A DNA stretch of 64,000 nt from Marivita sp. GX14005 (GCF_023370775.1 NZ_JAMCCQ010000002.1:62001-126000); one strand, 5' to 3'. Counted from the first letter of the stretch, positions 8,161 to 16,990 are shown. Program-made: numbers and translations. The notes: generated by a model not told the origin, from the sequence alone.

Positions 8161-9074
8161 CAATGCGCCCCTTCCGTGCCGAGGGTGAACAGTTCGGACG
8201 GCTGGATCAGCAGGTCGAGCGCGAGCTTGCCGCAAACGACGAGCACGAGAAGCGCCAGCAGTATGCGCAATTGTTCGGCCTGCAGCCGCGCGCCGATCAC
8301 CGTGCCGATCTGCGCCCCGACGACGCCGCCGACCAGCAGCAGCACGGCAAGCACCATATCAACCGTGTAATTCGTCGTCGCGTGCAGCAGTGTCGTGAAA
8401 GCCGTCACGAAGATGATCTGGAAGAGCGAGGTGCCCACGACCACTTTCGTCGGCATGCCAAGAAGGTAGATCATCGCCGGCACCATGATGAAACCGCCGC
8501 CCACGCCCATGATGGCGGCAAGCACCCCGACGAGCACGCCGACGACGAGCGGAGGGATGACGGAGATATAAAGTCCCGATGTGCGAAATCGCATCTTGAA
8601 AGGCAGCCCGTGCACCCAGTTGTGTTTCTTGCGCGCCGGCGGTTTGCCGCGTTTCGTCTTGCGGATGGCGTTGAGGCTTTCGACGAACATCAGCGCGCCG
8701 ATGATTCCCAGGAAGACGACATAGCAAAGCCGGACAAGCAGATCGACCTGGCCGAGGCTCTTGAGATAGTTGAAGAGCGCCACCCCGAGCGCGGCGCCGA
8801 CAAGCCCGCCTACGAGCAGGACGGTGCCCATCTTCAGATCGACCGTCTTGCGTCTGAAATGGGCGAGCACACCGGAGAAGGACGAGGCGACGATCTGGTT
8901 CGCTTCGGTCGCGACGGCCACGGCGGGGGGAATGCCGATGAAGAAAAGAAGCGGCGTCATCAAAAACCCGCCACCGACGCCGAACATGCCCGACAGGATG
9001 CCGACCATCCCGCCCAGGCCGAGGAGCAGGAATGCGTTGACCGAGACTTCGGCGATGGGGAGGTAAATCTGCAT
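8160..9074 (-). CDS. Sulfite exporter TauE/SafE family protein
   Basis: An inner-membrane anion exporter of about 304 aa with eight or nine hydrophobic segments and two inverted TauE repeats, each bearing the signature GxFGVGGGFLMTPLL / MGVGGGFIMVPAM. Family members move sulfite, sulfoacetate or related organosulfur anions; the substrate cannot be read here. A basic cytoplasmic insert (RKTKRGKPPARKKHN) separates the halves. I chose the ATG at 9074 (MQIYLPIAE) over an in-frame TTG at 9110. It is the first gene of a two-gene unit with the TIGR02186 gene. Confidence 0.92.
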   Translation of the reverse strand: MQIYLPIAEVSVNAFLLLGLGGMVGILSGMFGVGGGFLMTPLLFFIGIPPAVAVATEANQIVASSFSGVLAHFRRKTVDLKMGTVLLVGGLVGAALGVALFNYLKSLGQVDLLVRLCYVVFLGIIGALMFVESLNAIRKTKRGKPPARKKHNWVHGLPFKMRFRTSGLYISVIPPLVVGVLVGVLAAIMGVGGGFIMVPAMIYLLGMPTKVVVGTSLFQIIFVTAFTTLLHATTNYTVDMVLAVLLLVGGVVGAQIGTVIGARLQAEQLRILLALLVLVVCGKLALDLLIQPSELFTLGTEGAH

Positions 9075-9181
9075 GGATCGTCCATAGCCCCAACCGCGCG
9101 CCAGTTTCAAGCGACGCGCGTGTCGGGCCGATGCGGCCGCCCGGTTTTTGCTTCAATCCGGCGGTTCGACGTCCGGTTTGG

Positions 9182-10147
9182 TCAGCGTTCCTTCACATAG
9201 GGCTCGCCGCCGGCGCGGGGCGGGATCGCCTTGCCGACGAACCCGGCGAGAATCACGACGGTGAGAATGTAGGGCAGGGCATCCATGAACTGCACCGGAA
9301 CGGTGAACGCCCCGAGATCGATGTTCTGATAGCGCAGCGCCACCGCCTGCAGCAGCCCGAAGAGCAGGCAGGCATAAAGCGCATACCAGGGACGCCACTT
9401 GGCGAAGATCAATGCGGCGAGCGCGATATAGCCGCGCCCGGCGGTCATGTCCTTGACGAAACCGGCCTGTAGCCCGGTGGCGAGATAGGCGCCGGCCAGC
9501 CCGCAAAGCACGCCGCAGATGCCGATTGCGGCATAGCGCAGGCCGATCACGGACACGCCCGCGGTATCCACCGCTTCGGGCGCTTCGCCAACCGCGCGCA
9601 GGCGCAGGCCGAAGCGGGTGCGGTAGAGCACCCACCATGTCAGCGGCACCATCGCGAAGGCGACATAGACGAGGATCGAATGGCCGGAAATCAACTCGGC
9701 GTAGATAGGGCCAAGGATCGGCACACCCGAGAGCGCATCCGCACCCGGAAGCGTGATGGCCTCGAACCGGCCCTGTCCGATGAGCGAGGGCGTACGACCG
9801 CCCTGACTGAACCAATCCTGCGCGATGAGCACCGTCAGTCCGGCGGCGAGGAAATTGATCGCGACCCCGGAGATCAGCTGATTGCCGCGAAACGTGATGG
9901 AGGCGAGCCCGTGAACGATCGACAGTGCGAGCGACGCGAGCACGCCCGCGACAAGCCCGATCCAGACATCGCCGGTGATCGACGCGACGGCCGCGGAAAA
10001 GAAGGCCGCAGCGAGCATCTTGCCTTCCAGGCCGATGTCGAAAATGCCGGAGCGTTCCGAAAAGAGCCCGGCAAGACAAGCCAGCAGCAGCGGCGTGGCT
10101 AGGCGGACGGTGCTGTCGAGCACCTGCAAGAGCGTGGCGAAATCCAT
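9182..10147 (-). CDS. BMP-type nucleoside ABC transporter, permease 2
   Basis: A 321-aa inner-membrane permease of the BPD_transp_2 family, the second channel subunit of the four-gene importer at 9182-14138. The family signature FSERSGIFDIGLEGKML is at about 30-46. The coupling segment (TRFGLRLRAVGEAPEAVDTAGVSV) that docks on the ATPase lies near 180-205. Its start shares the A of its ATG with the stop of the upstream permease gene (10147), so the two channel subunits should be made together. It is the last gene of the unit. Confidence 0.93.
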   Translation of the reverse strand: MDFATLLQVLDSTVRLATPLLLACLAGLFSERSGIFDIGLEGKMLAAAFFSAAVASITGDVWIGLVAGVLASLALSIVHGLASITFRGNQLISGVAINFLAAGLTVLIAQDWFSQGGRTPSLIGQGRFEAITLPGADALSGVPILGPIYAELISGHSILVYVAFAMVPLTWWVLYRTRFGLRLRAVGEAPEAVDTAGVSVIGLRYAAIGICGVLCGLAGAYLATGLQAGFVKDMTAGRGYIALAALIFAKWRPWYALYACLLFGLLQAVALRYQNIDLGAFTVPVQFMDALPYILTVVILAGFVGKAIPPRAGGEPYVKER

Positions 10148-11238
10148 CAGGCTTTCCTCCGGCGGGCGAGGAACAGTTTTTCAAGCGGCATCCGCACCAT
10201 GTTGTCGAGCGCCCCGGTAAAGAGGATGACCAGCGCCTGAATGACGACGATCAATTCACGCGGAATGTTCGTCCAGAGCGCAAGCTCGGCCCCGCCCTGG
10301 TAGAGAAATCCGAAAAGCAGCGCCGCCAGCAACACGCCCAGCGGATGAGAGCGGCCCATCAGTGCCACGGCGATGCCGATGAAGCCCGCGCCTTCGGTTG
10401 CGTTCATCACCAGACGTTCGGCCTCTCCCATCGTGGTGTTGAGCGCCATCAACCCGGCCAGACCGCCGGAGATGAGCATGGTGATCACCGTGATGCGCAC
10501 CGGGCTGATGCCGGCATAGCGCGCCGCCGACTGCGATTCTCCGAAAGCGCGGATCTCGTAGCCAAGCCGCGTGCGCCAGATCAGCACCCAGACCAGCAGG
10601 CAGGCCGCGAGCGCGATGAAGAAGGTCACATTAGCCGGGGAGCCGCGGAACATCGGCTCGGCGGCGGTTGAGAACATGTCCTGGAAGGTGGGCAGATGCG
10701 TCGGTTTGGGGAACCGGGCGGTGGCGGGATCCATCGCGCCGGGCGGGCGCAGGATGCTGACGAGGATGTAGTTGAGCAGCGCCGCCGCGATGAAATTGAA
10801 CATGATCGTCGTGATAACGATGTGGCTGCCGCGTTTCGCCTGCAGATAGGCCGGGATCAGCGCCCAGAGCGCGCCGAAGATAGCTGCCGACGCGGTCGCG
10901 CCGATCAGCGCGATATACCAGTTGGGCCACGGGATGAAGAGACAACAGAGCGCGACACCGAGCCCCCCGATCATTGCCTGACCTTCGCCGCCGATATTGA
11001 AGAGCCGCGCGTGGAAGGCGACGGCGACCGCAAGGCCGGTAAAGATGAAATTGGTCGCGTAATAGAGCGTATATCCCCAGCCCGAGGATCGCATCAGCGC
11101 ACCGTCGACCATGAGCTTAAAGGCGGCGATCGGATCCTCGCCGATGCCGATGATGACGAGCGCCGACAGGATCGCGGCAAGCAGCAGCGAAATCAGCGGA
11201 ACGAGAAGCGCATCGGCCCAGCCGGGCATCTTATCCAT
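10147..11238 (-). CDS. BMP-type nucleoside ABC transporter, permease 1
   Basis: A 363-aa permease, paralogous to the following gene, with about ten membrane segments. It carries the signature FHARLFNIGGEGQAMIG (about 76-92) and a coupling segment TRLGYEIRAFGESQSAARYAGIS. The pair forms a heterodimeric channel, as in guanosine/purine nucleoside importers of the YufP/YufQ and NupBC type. It overlaps the ATPase gene upstream by 8 bases and the second permease downstream by 1 base, which indicates translational coupling. Confidence 0.93.
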   Translation of the reverse strand: MDKMPGWADALLVPLISLLLAAILSALVIIGIGEDPIAAFKLMVDGALMRSSGWGYTLYYATNFIFTGLAVAVAFHARLFNIGGEGQAMIGGLGVALCCLFIPWPNWYIALIGATASAAIFGALWALIPAYLQAKRGSHIVITTIMFNFIAAALLNYILVSILRPPGAMDPATARFPKPTHLPTFQDMFSTAAEPMFRGSPANVTFFIALAACLLVWVLIWRTRLGYEIRAFGESQSAARYAGISPVRITVITMLISGGLAGLMALNTTMGEAERLVMNATEGAGFIGIAVALMGRSHPLGVLLAALLFGFLYQGGAELALWTNIPRELIVVIQALVILFTGALDNMVRMPLEKLFLARRRKA

Positions 11239-13033
11239 GTTTGTCGGTCTCCTCGGGCTTGGGCGGGGTCGGATCGGTGGCGGAGGATGGCGCGGTCAGG
11301 GGGTTCGCCGCATCGCCGCTTTCGGAGGCATCGGCCGGGGCGGGTTGTGCCGGCTTGGGCAGCTCTTCCGTCTCCGGTGCAAGTTTGGGATCGAGCGTGT
11401 CGGCGTCGTCATGCGCCGCCTTTTGCATCTCGCCGTCCGAGAGTGCCATCGGAGAATCCGGAACATGGGCGTGCTCGGGATCGGTGATCCCGGCCATCAG
11501 AAGGCCCAGTTCCTTTTCGCTGGTCTCCTGGGGTAGCCGTTCGCCCATGATCTGACCGTCGAACATGACCGCGATCCGGTCGGACAGCGCGAAGATCTCG
11601 TCCAGCTCGACGGAGACCAGAAGGATCGCCTTGCCTTCATCGCGCAGGCGAATGATCTGCTGGTGGATGAACTCGATGGCGCCGATATCAACGCCGCGTG
11701 TCGGCTGGCCGATCAGCAGGATATCGGGATTGCGTTCGATCTCGCGCGCCAGAACGATCTTCTGCTGGTTGCCGCCGGAAAAGTTGCGCGCCGCGAGTTT
11801 CGGGTTCGGCGGCCGAACGTCGAACCGTTCCATCTTTGCCGCGGCTTCCTTCTGGATGGCGGCGTTGTCCATCAGCGGGCCGGACTGGATCGCCGGATCG
11901 TGGTGATAGCCGAAAACGGTGTTTTCCCAAGCGGTGAACGGCATGATCAGCCCTTCACGGTGGCGATCCTCGGGCACATGGGCGATGCCCCGTGCGCGCC
12001 GCGATTGTCCGTCCGAGTTGCGCCCGCTCAGATCGAGCGGCTTGCCATTGACGCGGATCGTGCCGGTCGCCTCGGCATAACCGCCCAGAACTTCGAGGAT
12101 TTCCGACTGCCCGTTCCCGGCGACCCCGGCAATACCGAGGATTTCGCCGGCGCGCACTTCGAGCGATACGCCCTTGAGCCTTTCGACGCCCTTGTCGTCG
12201 GTCAGGCGCAGATCCTCGATCTCCAGAATCGGATCGCCCGGTTTCGCGGCCGTCTTGTCGACTTGCAGCAGCACCTTGCGGCCCACCATCATCTCGGCCA
12301 GCCGTTCGGGGCTTGTCTCGGAGGTCTGCACCGTCGCCGTCATCTCGCCGCGCCGCATCACCGAGACGGTGTCGGTCGCATCCATGATCTCGCGCAGCTT
12401 GTGGGTGATGAGAATGATCGTCTTGCCCTCGGCGCGCAGGTTGTCGAGGATGCGGAAGAGGTGATCGGCCTCTGCCGGGGTCAGCACGCCGGTCGGCTCG
12501 TCGAGGATGAGAATGTCGGCCTGCCGGTAGAGCGCCTTGAGGATCTCGACCCTTTGCTGGTGTCCGACGCTGAGGTTCTCGATTACCGCATCGGGGTCGA
12601 CATTCAGCTCGTATTCCTCGGCCAGTTGCTTGAGAACGCCGCGCGCCTTGGAAAGCGAGGGGCGGAGCATCGGGCCGTCCTCCGCCCCAAGAATGACGTT
12701 TTCCAGAACCGTGAAATTCTGCACCAGCTTGAAATGCTGGAACACCATGCCGATCCCGGCCCGGATCGCTGCCTGGCTGTCGGGAATGTCGGTCTTCTTC
12801 CCGTTGATGAAAATCTCGCCGCTATCGGCCTTGTAGAAGCCGTAAAGAATCGACATGAGCGTCGATTTCCCGGCACCGTTCTCGCCGATGATACCGTGGA
12901 TCGTGCCCGGCTTGACGCTGATCGATATGTTTTTGTTGGCCTGAACCGGCCCGAACGCCTTGGAGATGCCCTTCAGCTCGATGGCCGGCGGCGCTGTTTG
13001 CGGGGCGGTGTCCTGCGCGGAAGCGGTATTCAT
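11231..13033 (-). CDS. BMP-type nucleoside ABC transporter, ATPase with extended tail
   Basis: A 600-aa ATPase with two fused nucleotide-binding domains, as in sugar and nucleoside importers. The first domain has GENGAGKST and LSVGHQQRVEILKAL; the second has a degenerate P-loop (GVAGNGQSE) and FSGGNQQKIVLAREI. Family members usually end near residue 515. This one continues for about 83 residues rich in Pro, Ala, Asp and Glu, predicted disordered. The tail is encoded up to the 8-base overlap with the permease gene, so it is not a readthrough artefact. It works with the permeases below and the binding protein at 13134-14138. Confidence 0.93.
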   Translation of the reverse strand: MNTASAQDTAPQTAPPAIELKGISKAFGPVQANKNISISVKPGTIHGIIGENGAGKSTLMSILYGFYKADSGEIFINGKKTDIPDSQAAIRAGIGMVFQHFKLVQNFTVLENVILGAEDGPMLRPSLSKARGVLKQLAEEYELNVDPDAVIENLSVGHQQRVEILKALYRQADILILDEPTGVLTPAEADHLFRILDNLRAEGKTIILITHKLREIMDATDTVSVMRRGEMTATVQTSETSPERLAEMMVGRKVLLQVDKTAAKPGDPILEIEDLRLTDDKGVERLKGVSLEVRAGEILGIAGVAGNGQSEILEVLGGYAEATGTIRVNGKPLDLSGRNSDGQSRRARGIAHVPEDRHREGLIMPFTAWENTVFGYHHDPAIQSGPLMDNAAIQKEAAAKMERFDVRPPNPKLAARNFSGGNQQKIVLAREIERNPDILLIGQPTRGVDIGAIEFIHQQIIRLRDEGKAILLVSVELDEIFALSDRIAVMFDGQIMGERLPQETSEKELGLLMAGITDPEHAHVPDSPMALSDGEMQKAAHDDADTLDPKLAPETEELPKPAQPAPADASESGDAANPLTAPSSATDPTPPKPEETDKHG

Positions 13034-13083
13034 GGCCTATCCCTGAAGGTGATCCCGGTCTTTGCCCGCCCGGTTTACAGCAT

Positions 13084-13107
13084 GGGGCGGCCGTTGCCAG
13101 CCGCCCC
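13084..13107 (-). other. Hairpin between binding-protein and ATPase genes
   Basis: GGGGCGGC and GCCGCCCC form a perfect 8-bp stem with an 8-base loop, 26 bases after the binding-protein stop and before the ATPase start. On the transcribed (minus) strand no T-run follows, so it is more likely an mRNA 3'-end protector or attenuator than a full terminator. Such hairpins commonly raise binding-protein mRNA over the downstream membrane genes. Confidence 0.55.
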
Positions 13108-13133
13108 GTCCGGTTTTCTTGGCAGTCACCGGA

Positions 13134-14138
13134 TCAGAAGTTGATCGCCGGGCAGCTGTCGTTCTCGTAATAGCTGACAACGTCGATCTCGCCGTTGATG
13201 ATCTTCTCGCGGGCATCCGCGACGGTGCTCAACATCTCCTCGGTCACGATATCGCGGTTGTTGTCGTCGATGGCGACGCCGACACCGTCCTCGGACAAGC
13301 CAAGCGTCTTGTTGACGCCGGTTTCCAGATCCTCGCCGGCCATCATCACCTCGTAGACGGCATTGTCCACGCGCTTGAGCATGGAGGTCAGCACCTTGCC
13401 CGGATGCAGGTGGTTCTGGTTGCTGTCGACGCCGATGGACAGGATATCCTCGTCAGCGGCGGTCTGCAGCACGCCGACGCCGGTGCCGCCCGCGGCCGCG
13501 TAGATCACATCCGCGCCCTGGCTGATCTGCGCCTTGGCCAGTTCCGAGCCCTTGACCGGGTCATTCCATGCCGCCGGGGTGGTGCCGGTCATGTTGGCGA
13601 TCACCTCGACTTCGGGGTTCTGATACTTGACGCCTTGTGCGTAGCCGCAGCCGAAATGCCGGATCAGCGGCACGTCCATTCCGCCGATGAAACCGACGGT
13701 GTTCGATTCCGTGGCAAGCGCCGCCATGATGCCGACGAGGAACGAGCCTTCATGTTCAAGGAAGGTGATGATCTGCACGTTATCGGGGATCTCTTCGAGG
13801 AAGCCGTCGATATTGACGAATTTCGTGTCCGGATAATCCGGCGCAACCTCTTCGAGCGACGATGCGATGGCGAAGCCTGTCGTCACGATGGGATTTGCAC
13901 CCGCCTCCGCGAAACGGCGCAACGCCTGTTCGCGCTGCGCTTCGGACTGGATCTCGATCTCCAGATATTTCTCGCCGGTTTCCTCGGCCCAACGCTTGGC
14001 ACCGGTATAAGCGGCCTCATTGAAGGATTTGTCGAACTTGCCGCCGAGATCGTAAATCAGCGCAGGTTCGGCCGCAGCGCTGCCGGCGATCATCGCCATC
14101 GCGGCGGCAGCGCCGTAGAGTGTTTTCGTAAGCGTCAT
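13134..14138 (-). CDS. BMP family ABC transporter substrate-binding protein
   Basis: A periplasmic binding protein of 334 aa in the Bmp/PnrA family, whose characterised members bind purine nucleosides. The signal peptide is MTLTKTLYGAAAAMAMIAGSAAAE, with the AAA-type site before EPALIYDLGGKFDKSFNE. The stretch GGKFDKSFNEAAYTGAKRW matches the family's N-terminal ligand loop. It is the first gene of the importer operon (binding protein, ATPase, two permeases), separated from the ATPase by a hairpin. The exact ligand is not readable. Confidence 0.93.
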   Translation of the reverse strand: MTLTKTLYGAAAAMAMIAGSAAAEPALIYDLGGKFDKSFNEAAYTGAKRWAEETGEKYLEIEIQSEAQREQALRRFAEAGANPIVTTGFAIASSLEEVAPDYPDTKFVNIDGFLEEIPDNVQIITFLEHEGSFLVGIMAALATESNTVGFIGGMDVPLIRHFGCGYAQGVKYQNPEVEVIANMTGTTPAAWNDPVKGSELAKAQISQGADVIYAAAGGTGVGVLQTAADEDILSIGVDSNQNHLHPGKVLTSMLKRVDNAVYEVMMAGEDLETGVNKTLGLSEDGVGVAIDDNNRDIVTEEMLSTVADAREKIINGEIDVVSYYENDSCPAINF

Positions 14139-14260
14139 CTGAAGCTCCCAGGTTTTGACCGCGACGGCTTGATTGCGTCGCTTGATGAGATCGGTTGATC
14201 AGATACGATTTAGGCCGCAGCGGGGGCGGAGGGTCAACCGCTTTCTGCATCCACGCGCAG

Positions 14261-14701
14261 TCACGTCACCGGCGCTTGCGCCGCTGCCGGACGGAGGGAA
14301 CGGACAAGAAGCAGGGCGTCGTCCTTGCTGCCATCGCGCAGCGTATAGTAGCTCCGGCGCATGCCGAGGCGGGAAAATCCGTGCCGGTCATAGAACGCGC
14401 GCGCGGCGTGATTGCGCGCCGCTACGTCAAGGAAAATGCGGTCCGCCGCCTGTTCGGCGGCCATCGTGACGAGCCTGTTCAAAAGCCCCGTGGCCACACC
14501 TTGCCGCTGGGCGTCCGGATCGGTGGCGATGGACAGGATTTCACATTCCCCGGCAACGATACGGGCGATAAGCCCGCCCCGCTCGGCGGTCGGAAAGACG
14601 ACATGCGGCATGGAGAGCGTCGCTTCGATTTCCACCTCGGTCCAGGGGCGCATCTCGGTATAGGCCCGGTCCATCAGCGCCGCGAACGCCTTAGGTGTCA
14701 C
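14261..14701 (-). CDS. rimI: Ribosomal-protein-alanine N-acetyltransferase-like GNAT (RimI)
   Basis: A 146-aa GNAT acetyltransferase. The acetyl-CoA loop is in the segment ATDPDAQRQGVATGLLNRLV (Q/RxxGxA/G), followed by FLDVAARNHAARAFYDRHGFSRLGMRRSYY, the RimI/GNAT C-terminal signature. RimI acetylates the N-terminal Ala of ribosomal protein S18. It is the last gene of nfuA-tsaB-rimI and overlaps tsaB by 4 bases; tsaB-rimI adjacency is common in bacteria and supports the name. Confidence 0.88.
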   Translation of the reverse strand: MTPKAFAALMDRAYTEMRPWTEVEIEATLSMPHVVFPTAERGGLIARIVAGECEILSIATDPDAQRQGVATGLLNRLVTMAAEQAADRIFLDVAARNHAARAFYDRHGFSRLGMRRSYYTLRDGSKDDALLLVRSLRPAAAQAPVT

Positions 14702-15273
14702 GGCAGGATCACCGGTGCCTCGATGCGCGAGGGCGCGGCGTCGGCCGGTTTGATATAAAGCGGTTTCGGTCGCCCTGCGGCGGCCGCATCGGCGCTCGCG
14801 GCGCAGCTCGCAATCGCCTCGGCCAATGCAGCGGCTTCCGGCGCGAATACCGGGTTTGCCACGTCGGCGGCGGTGCGAAGCGTTGCCGTGCCGCCCGGCG
14901 GTTGGGCATAGAGCATATCGCGCGGTGCGGTCACGGCGGCCATGGCGCCGAAATGCAAATATGCAATGGCATCGAGCGTCGAAACGCCGATTGCCGGAAT
15001 GCCGAGCCCAAGCGCCAAACCCCGCGCCGCGGCAACAGAGATGCGGATGCCGGTGAAATTGCCCGGCCCGATCCCCACGCCGATCCGCGCGAGATCGCGC
15101 CAGTCATGGCCAGTCTCGTTCAAAATCTCCTGGAGGAACGGCAACAGCCGCTCCGCCTGTCCCTTGGCAAGCGTTTCCGCACGGCTTTCGATCACCGCAT
15201 CGCCGCAAAGCAAAGCGGCTGCGCAATGCGCAGCCGATGTGTCGAAGGCCAGGATTGGAGGGTCAGACGGCAA
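14698..15273 (-). CDS. tsaB: tRNA threonylcarbamoyladenosine biosynthesis protein TsaB
   Basis: TsaB is the inactive Kae1-like partner of TsaD in forming t6A37 on ANN-decoding tRNAs. The 191-aa protein starts with LAFDTSAAHCAAAL (ASKHA fold, phosphate 1 loop) and has GIGVGIGPGNFTGIRISVAAARGLAL at about 65-90, the TsaB hallmark. It is slightly short in the C-terminal half, which is the variable part. It overlaps nfuA by 11 bases upstream and rimI by 4 bases downstream. Confidence 0.93.
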   Translation of the reverse strand: MPSDPPILAFDTSAAHCAAALLCGDAVIESRAETLAKGQAERLLPFLQEILNETGHDWRDLARIGVGIGPGNFTGIRISVAAARGLALGLGIPAIGVSTLDAIAYLHFGAMAAVTAPRDMLYAQPPGGTATLRTAADVANPVFAPEAAALAEAIASCAASADAAAAGRPKPLYIKPADAAPSRIEAPVILP

Positions 15274-15826
15274 CCGGGCGCACCTCGGTCACTTCGGGGA
15301 TGTAGTGCCGCAGCAGGTTCTCGATCCCCATCTTGAGCGTAAGGGTCGAGGACGGGCAGCCGGCACAGGCACCCTGCATATGAAGGTAGACAACGCCCCG
15401 GTCAAACCCGTGAAAGGTGATGTCGCCGCCATCCTGCGCCACGGCGGGGCGCACACGGGTGTCGAGCAGTTCCTTGATCTGGCCCACGATCTCGCCATCC
15501 TCGCCGCTGTGTTCAGCATGGCCCGAGGGTGCTTGCGCATCGCCCGCCATCACCGGATCGCCCGACTGGAAATGCTCCATGATCGCGCCGAGGATCGAAG
15601 GCTTGAGATGATCCCAATCGCGCTCCTCATCCTTGGTGACGGTGACGAAATCATGCCCGAAGAACACGCCCTTCACCCCGTCGATCGCGAAAAGGCGCGA
15701 CGCCAGCGGAGAGGCGGAGGCACCTTCGGAGGAAGGAAAATCGGCGGTGCCCATATCGAGCACGGTCTGTCCCGGAAGGAACTTGAGCGTGGCCGGGTTC
15801 GGCGTGGATTCTGTCTGGATGAACAT
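15263..15826 (-). CDS. nfuA: NifU-family Fe-S cluster carrier (NfuA type)
   Basis: A 187-aa iron-sulfur scaffold/carrier with an N-terminal Nfu_N domain (MFIQTESTPNPATLKFLPGQ; SRLFAIDGVKGVFFGHDFVTVTK) and a C-terminal NifU domain. C154 and C157 (CAGC) would bind a [4Fe-4S] cluster at a dimer interface. A strong AGGAGG precedes the ATG. A perfect ICE (Irr) box lies about 60 bases upstream at 15884-15900, which implies iron-dependent control of the nfuA-tsaB-rimI unit. Confidence 0.94.
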   Translation of the reverse strand: MFIQTESTPNPATLKFLPGQTVLDMGTADFPSSEGASASPLASRLFAIDGVKGVFFGHDFVTVTKDEERDWDHLKPSILGAIMEHFQSGDPVMAGDAQAPSGHAEHSGEDGEIVGQIKELLDTRVRPAVAQDGGDITFHGFDRGVVYLHMQGACAGCPSSTLTLKMGIENLLRHYIPEVTEVRPVAV

Positions 15827-15883
15827 ATCGGAACCTCCTGATGGGCCATTCCTATATGCGTGCGCCGCAGCGGATCGTCAAGG

Positions 15884-15900
15884 TTTAGAACTGTTCTAAA
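15884..15900. promoter_or_regulatory. ICE box (Irr iron-response operator)
   Basis: TTTAGAACTGTTCTAAA is a perfect match to the alphaproteobacterial iron control element TTTAGAA-N3-TTCTAAA bound by the Fur-family regulator Irr. It lies 58-74 bases upstream of the nfuA ATG, where a promoter should be. Irr usually represses iron-using genes from such positions when iron or haem is low. Confidence 0.7.
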
Positions 15901-15912
15901 TCGTGATTGCCG

Positions 15913-16431
15913 TCACTCGACCGGACCGAGAACGACATTGAACGAACCGGAAACATCCGCCGGATCGCTGAGATCGACAGTTCGGCCATAATCCTCGCTC
16001 GGACCGACCGCGCCGGAAAAGCTGCCTTCGATGGCAAGAAACGGGCCTTCGACCACGCTCCGGCTGACTTGGACCGTCAGCTTGCCGTCCTCTTCATTGC
16101 CAAAAAGCCGCACCAATGCGTCGCCTTCGCCAGCGCGCAAAAGGTAGAGTTCGGGCAGGGATGCCGTGCCATTCGCAAAGTCGAAACCGAGCGACAGGCT
16201 CTTGATCTGCTCGCCTGTCGGATCGTCCGCGGGGCGGGCGGAGATACTCACCGAGGCATAGCTTTCCGAGCCGCTCCAATCGCTTTGGCTGGCGTTGAGG
16301 GGGAGTTGCATCTCTTTGCCGTCGACCATGAGGGTCACGGCGCCGCGCTCTTCGGCCCCGGCGGGCAGGGCGGCCAGCAGCGTCATGCTTGCGGCGACCA
16401 AAAGCTGTGGAATACTCGATTCGAAACTCAC
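15913..16431 (-). CDS. Exported hypothetical protein
   Basis: About 172 aa. I chose a GTG start at 16431, with GGGAGAG placed 5 bases upstream, because it gives a clean signal peptide (VSFESSIPQLLVAASMTLLAALPAGAEE). The mature part is beta-rich with no cysteines and no motif I recognise; it resembles small periplasmic proteins of unknown function. It lies between the ICE box of nfuA and the universal stress gene, on the same strand, and may share a transcript with the latter. Confidence 0.7.
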   Translation of the reverse strand: MSFESSIPQLLVAASMTLLAALPAGAEERGAVTLMVDGKEMQLPLNASQSDWSGSESYASVSISARPADDPTGEQIKSLSLGFDFANGTASLPELYLLRAGEGDALVRLFGNEEDGKLTVQVSRSVVEGPFLAIEGSFSGAVGPSEDYGRTVDLSDPADVSGSFNVVLGPVE

Positions 16432-16472
16432 ATTGCTCTCCCTTGTTACTTCGTCGCAGCACGCTTTCGGCC

Positions 16473-16928
16473 TCAGGTAATCGCCTCCAGCCGCTCTTTC
16501 GATAGCTCTCCGGGAACGATGGTGATCGGGATCGGCAGGGTGCCCGCGTTCTTCGTCAGTTGTGTGACAAGCGGCCCCGGACCTTTCTTGTCGGAATTGG
16601 CGCCGAGCACGAGCACGCCGATATCCGGATCCTCTTGAAGCTGTGCCATGATCTCGGCCACCGGCTCGCCCTCGCGGATCACCAGTTCGGGATCGACATT
16701 CTGCTTGTCCCGCATCCACTTGGCAAACACTTCGAAATGCGCCTGGATACGTTCCCGCGACTCCTCCCGCATCACGTCCCCGACGCCGATCCAGTGGTTG
16801 AACTCATCGCTTGGAATGATCGAAAGAACCGCGACGCCTCCACCTGTGCGATTGGCTCGCATGGCCGCGAAACGCATCGCGTTCAGACATTCACGGCTGT
16901 CGTCCAGAACGACCAGGAATTTACGCAT
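16473..16928 (-). CDS. Universal stress protein (UspA family)
   Basis: A 151-aa single Usp domain: MRKFLVVLDDSRECLNAMRFA at the start and VLGANSDKKGPGPLVTQLTKNAGTLPIPITIVPG near the end. The latter approximates the G-2x-G-9x-G-S/T ATP-binding loop but with Asn/Pro changes, so nucleotide binding is uncertain. Usp proteins help survival under starvation and oxidative stress. It lies between an aminotransferase and an exported hypothetical protein on the same strand. Confidence 0.88.
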   Translation of the reverse strand: MRKFLVVLDDSRECLNAMRFAAMRANRTGGGVAVLSIIPSDEFNHWIGVGDVMREESRERIQAHFEVFAKWMRDKQNVDPELVIREGEPVAEIMAQLQEDPDIGVLVLGANSDKKGPGPLVTQLTKNAGTLPIPITIVPGELSKERLEAIT

Positions 16929-16990
16929 CGGTCATCTCCATGGCGCGGATACTGGCGCAGGAGCACCCGGGGCGCAATAGTGGCGGAGGA

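Noticed and set aside
9125-9160. Hairpin followed by GTTTTT on the plus strand near the end of the BMP importer
   Set aside because: Both flanking genes are on the minus strand, where the hairpin has no T-run, so it cannot be their intrinsic terminator.
14139-14260. TTGACC on the minus strand upstream of the BMP binding-protein gene as a -35 box
   Set aside because: With 17-19 base spacers the best -10 matches only 3 of 6 consensus bases, which is too weak to call.
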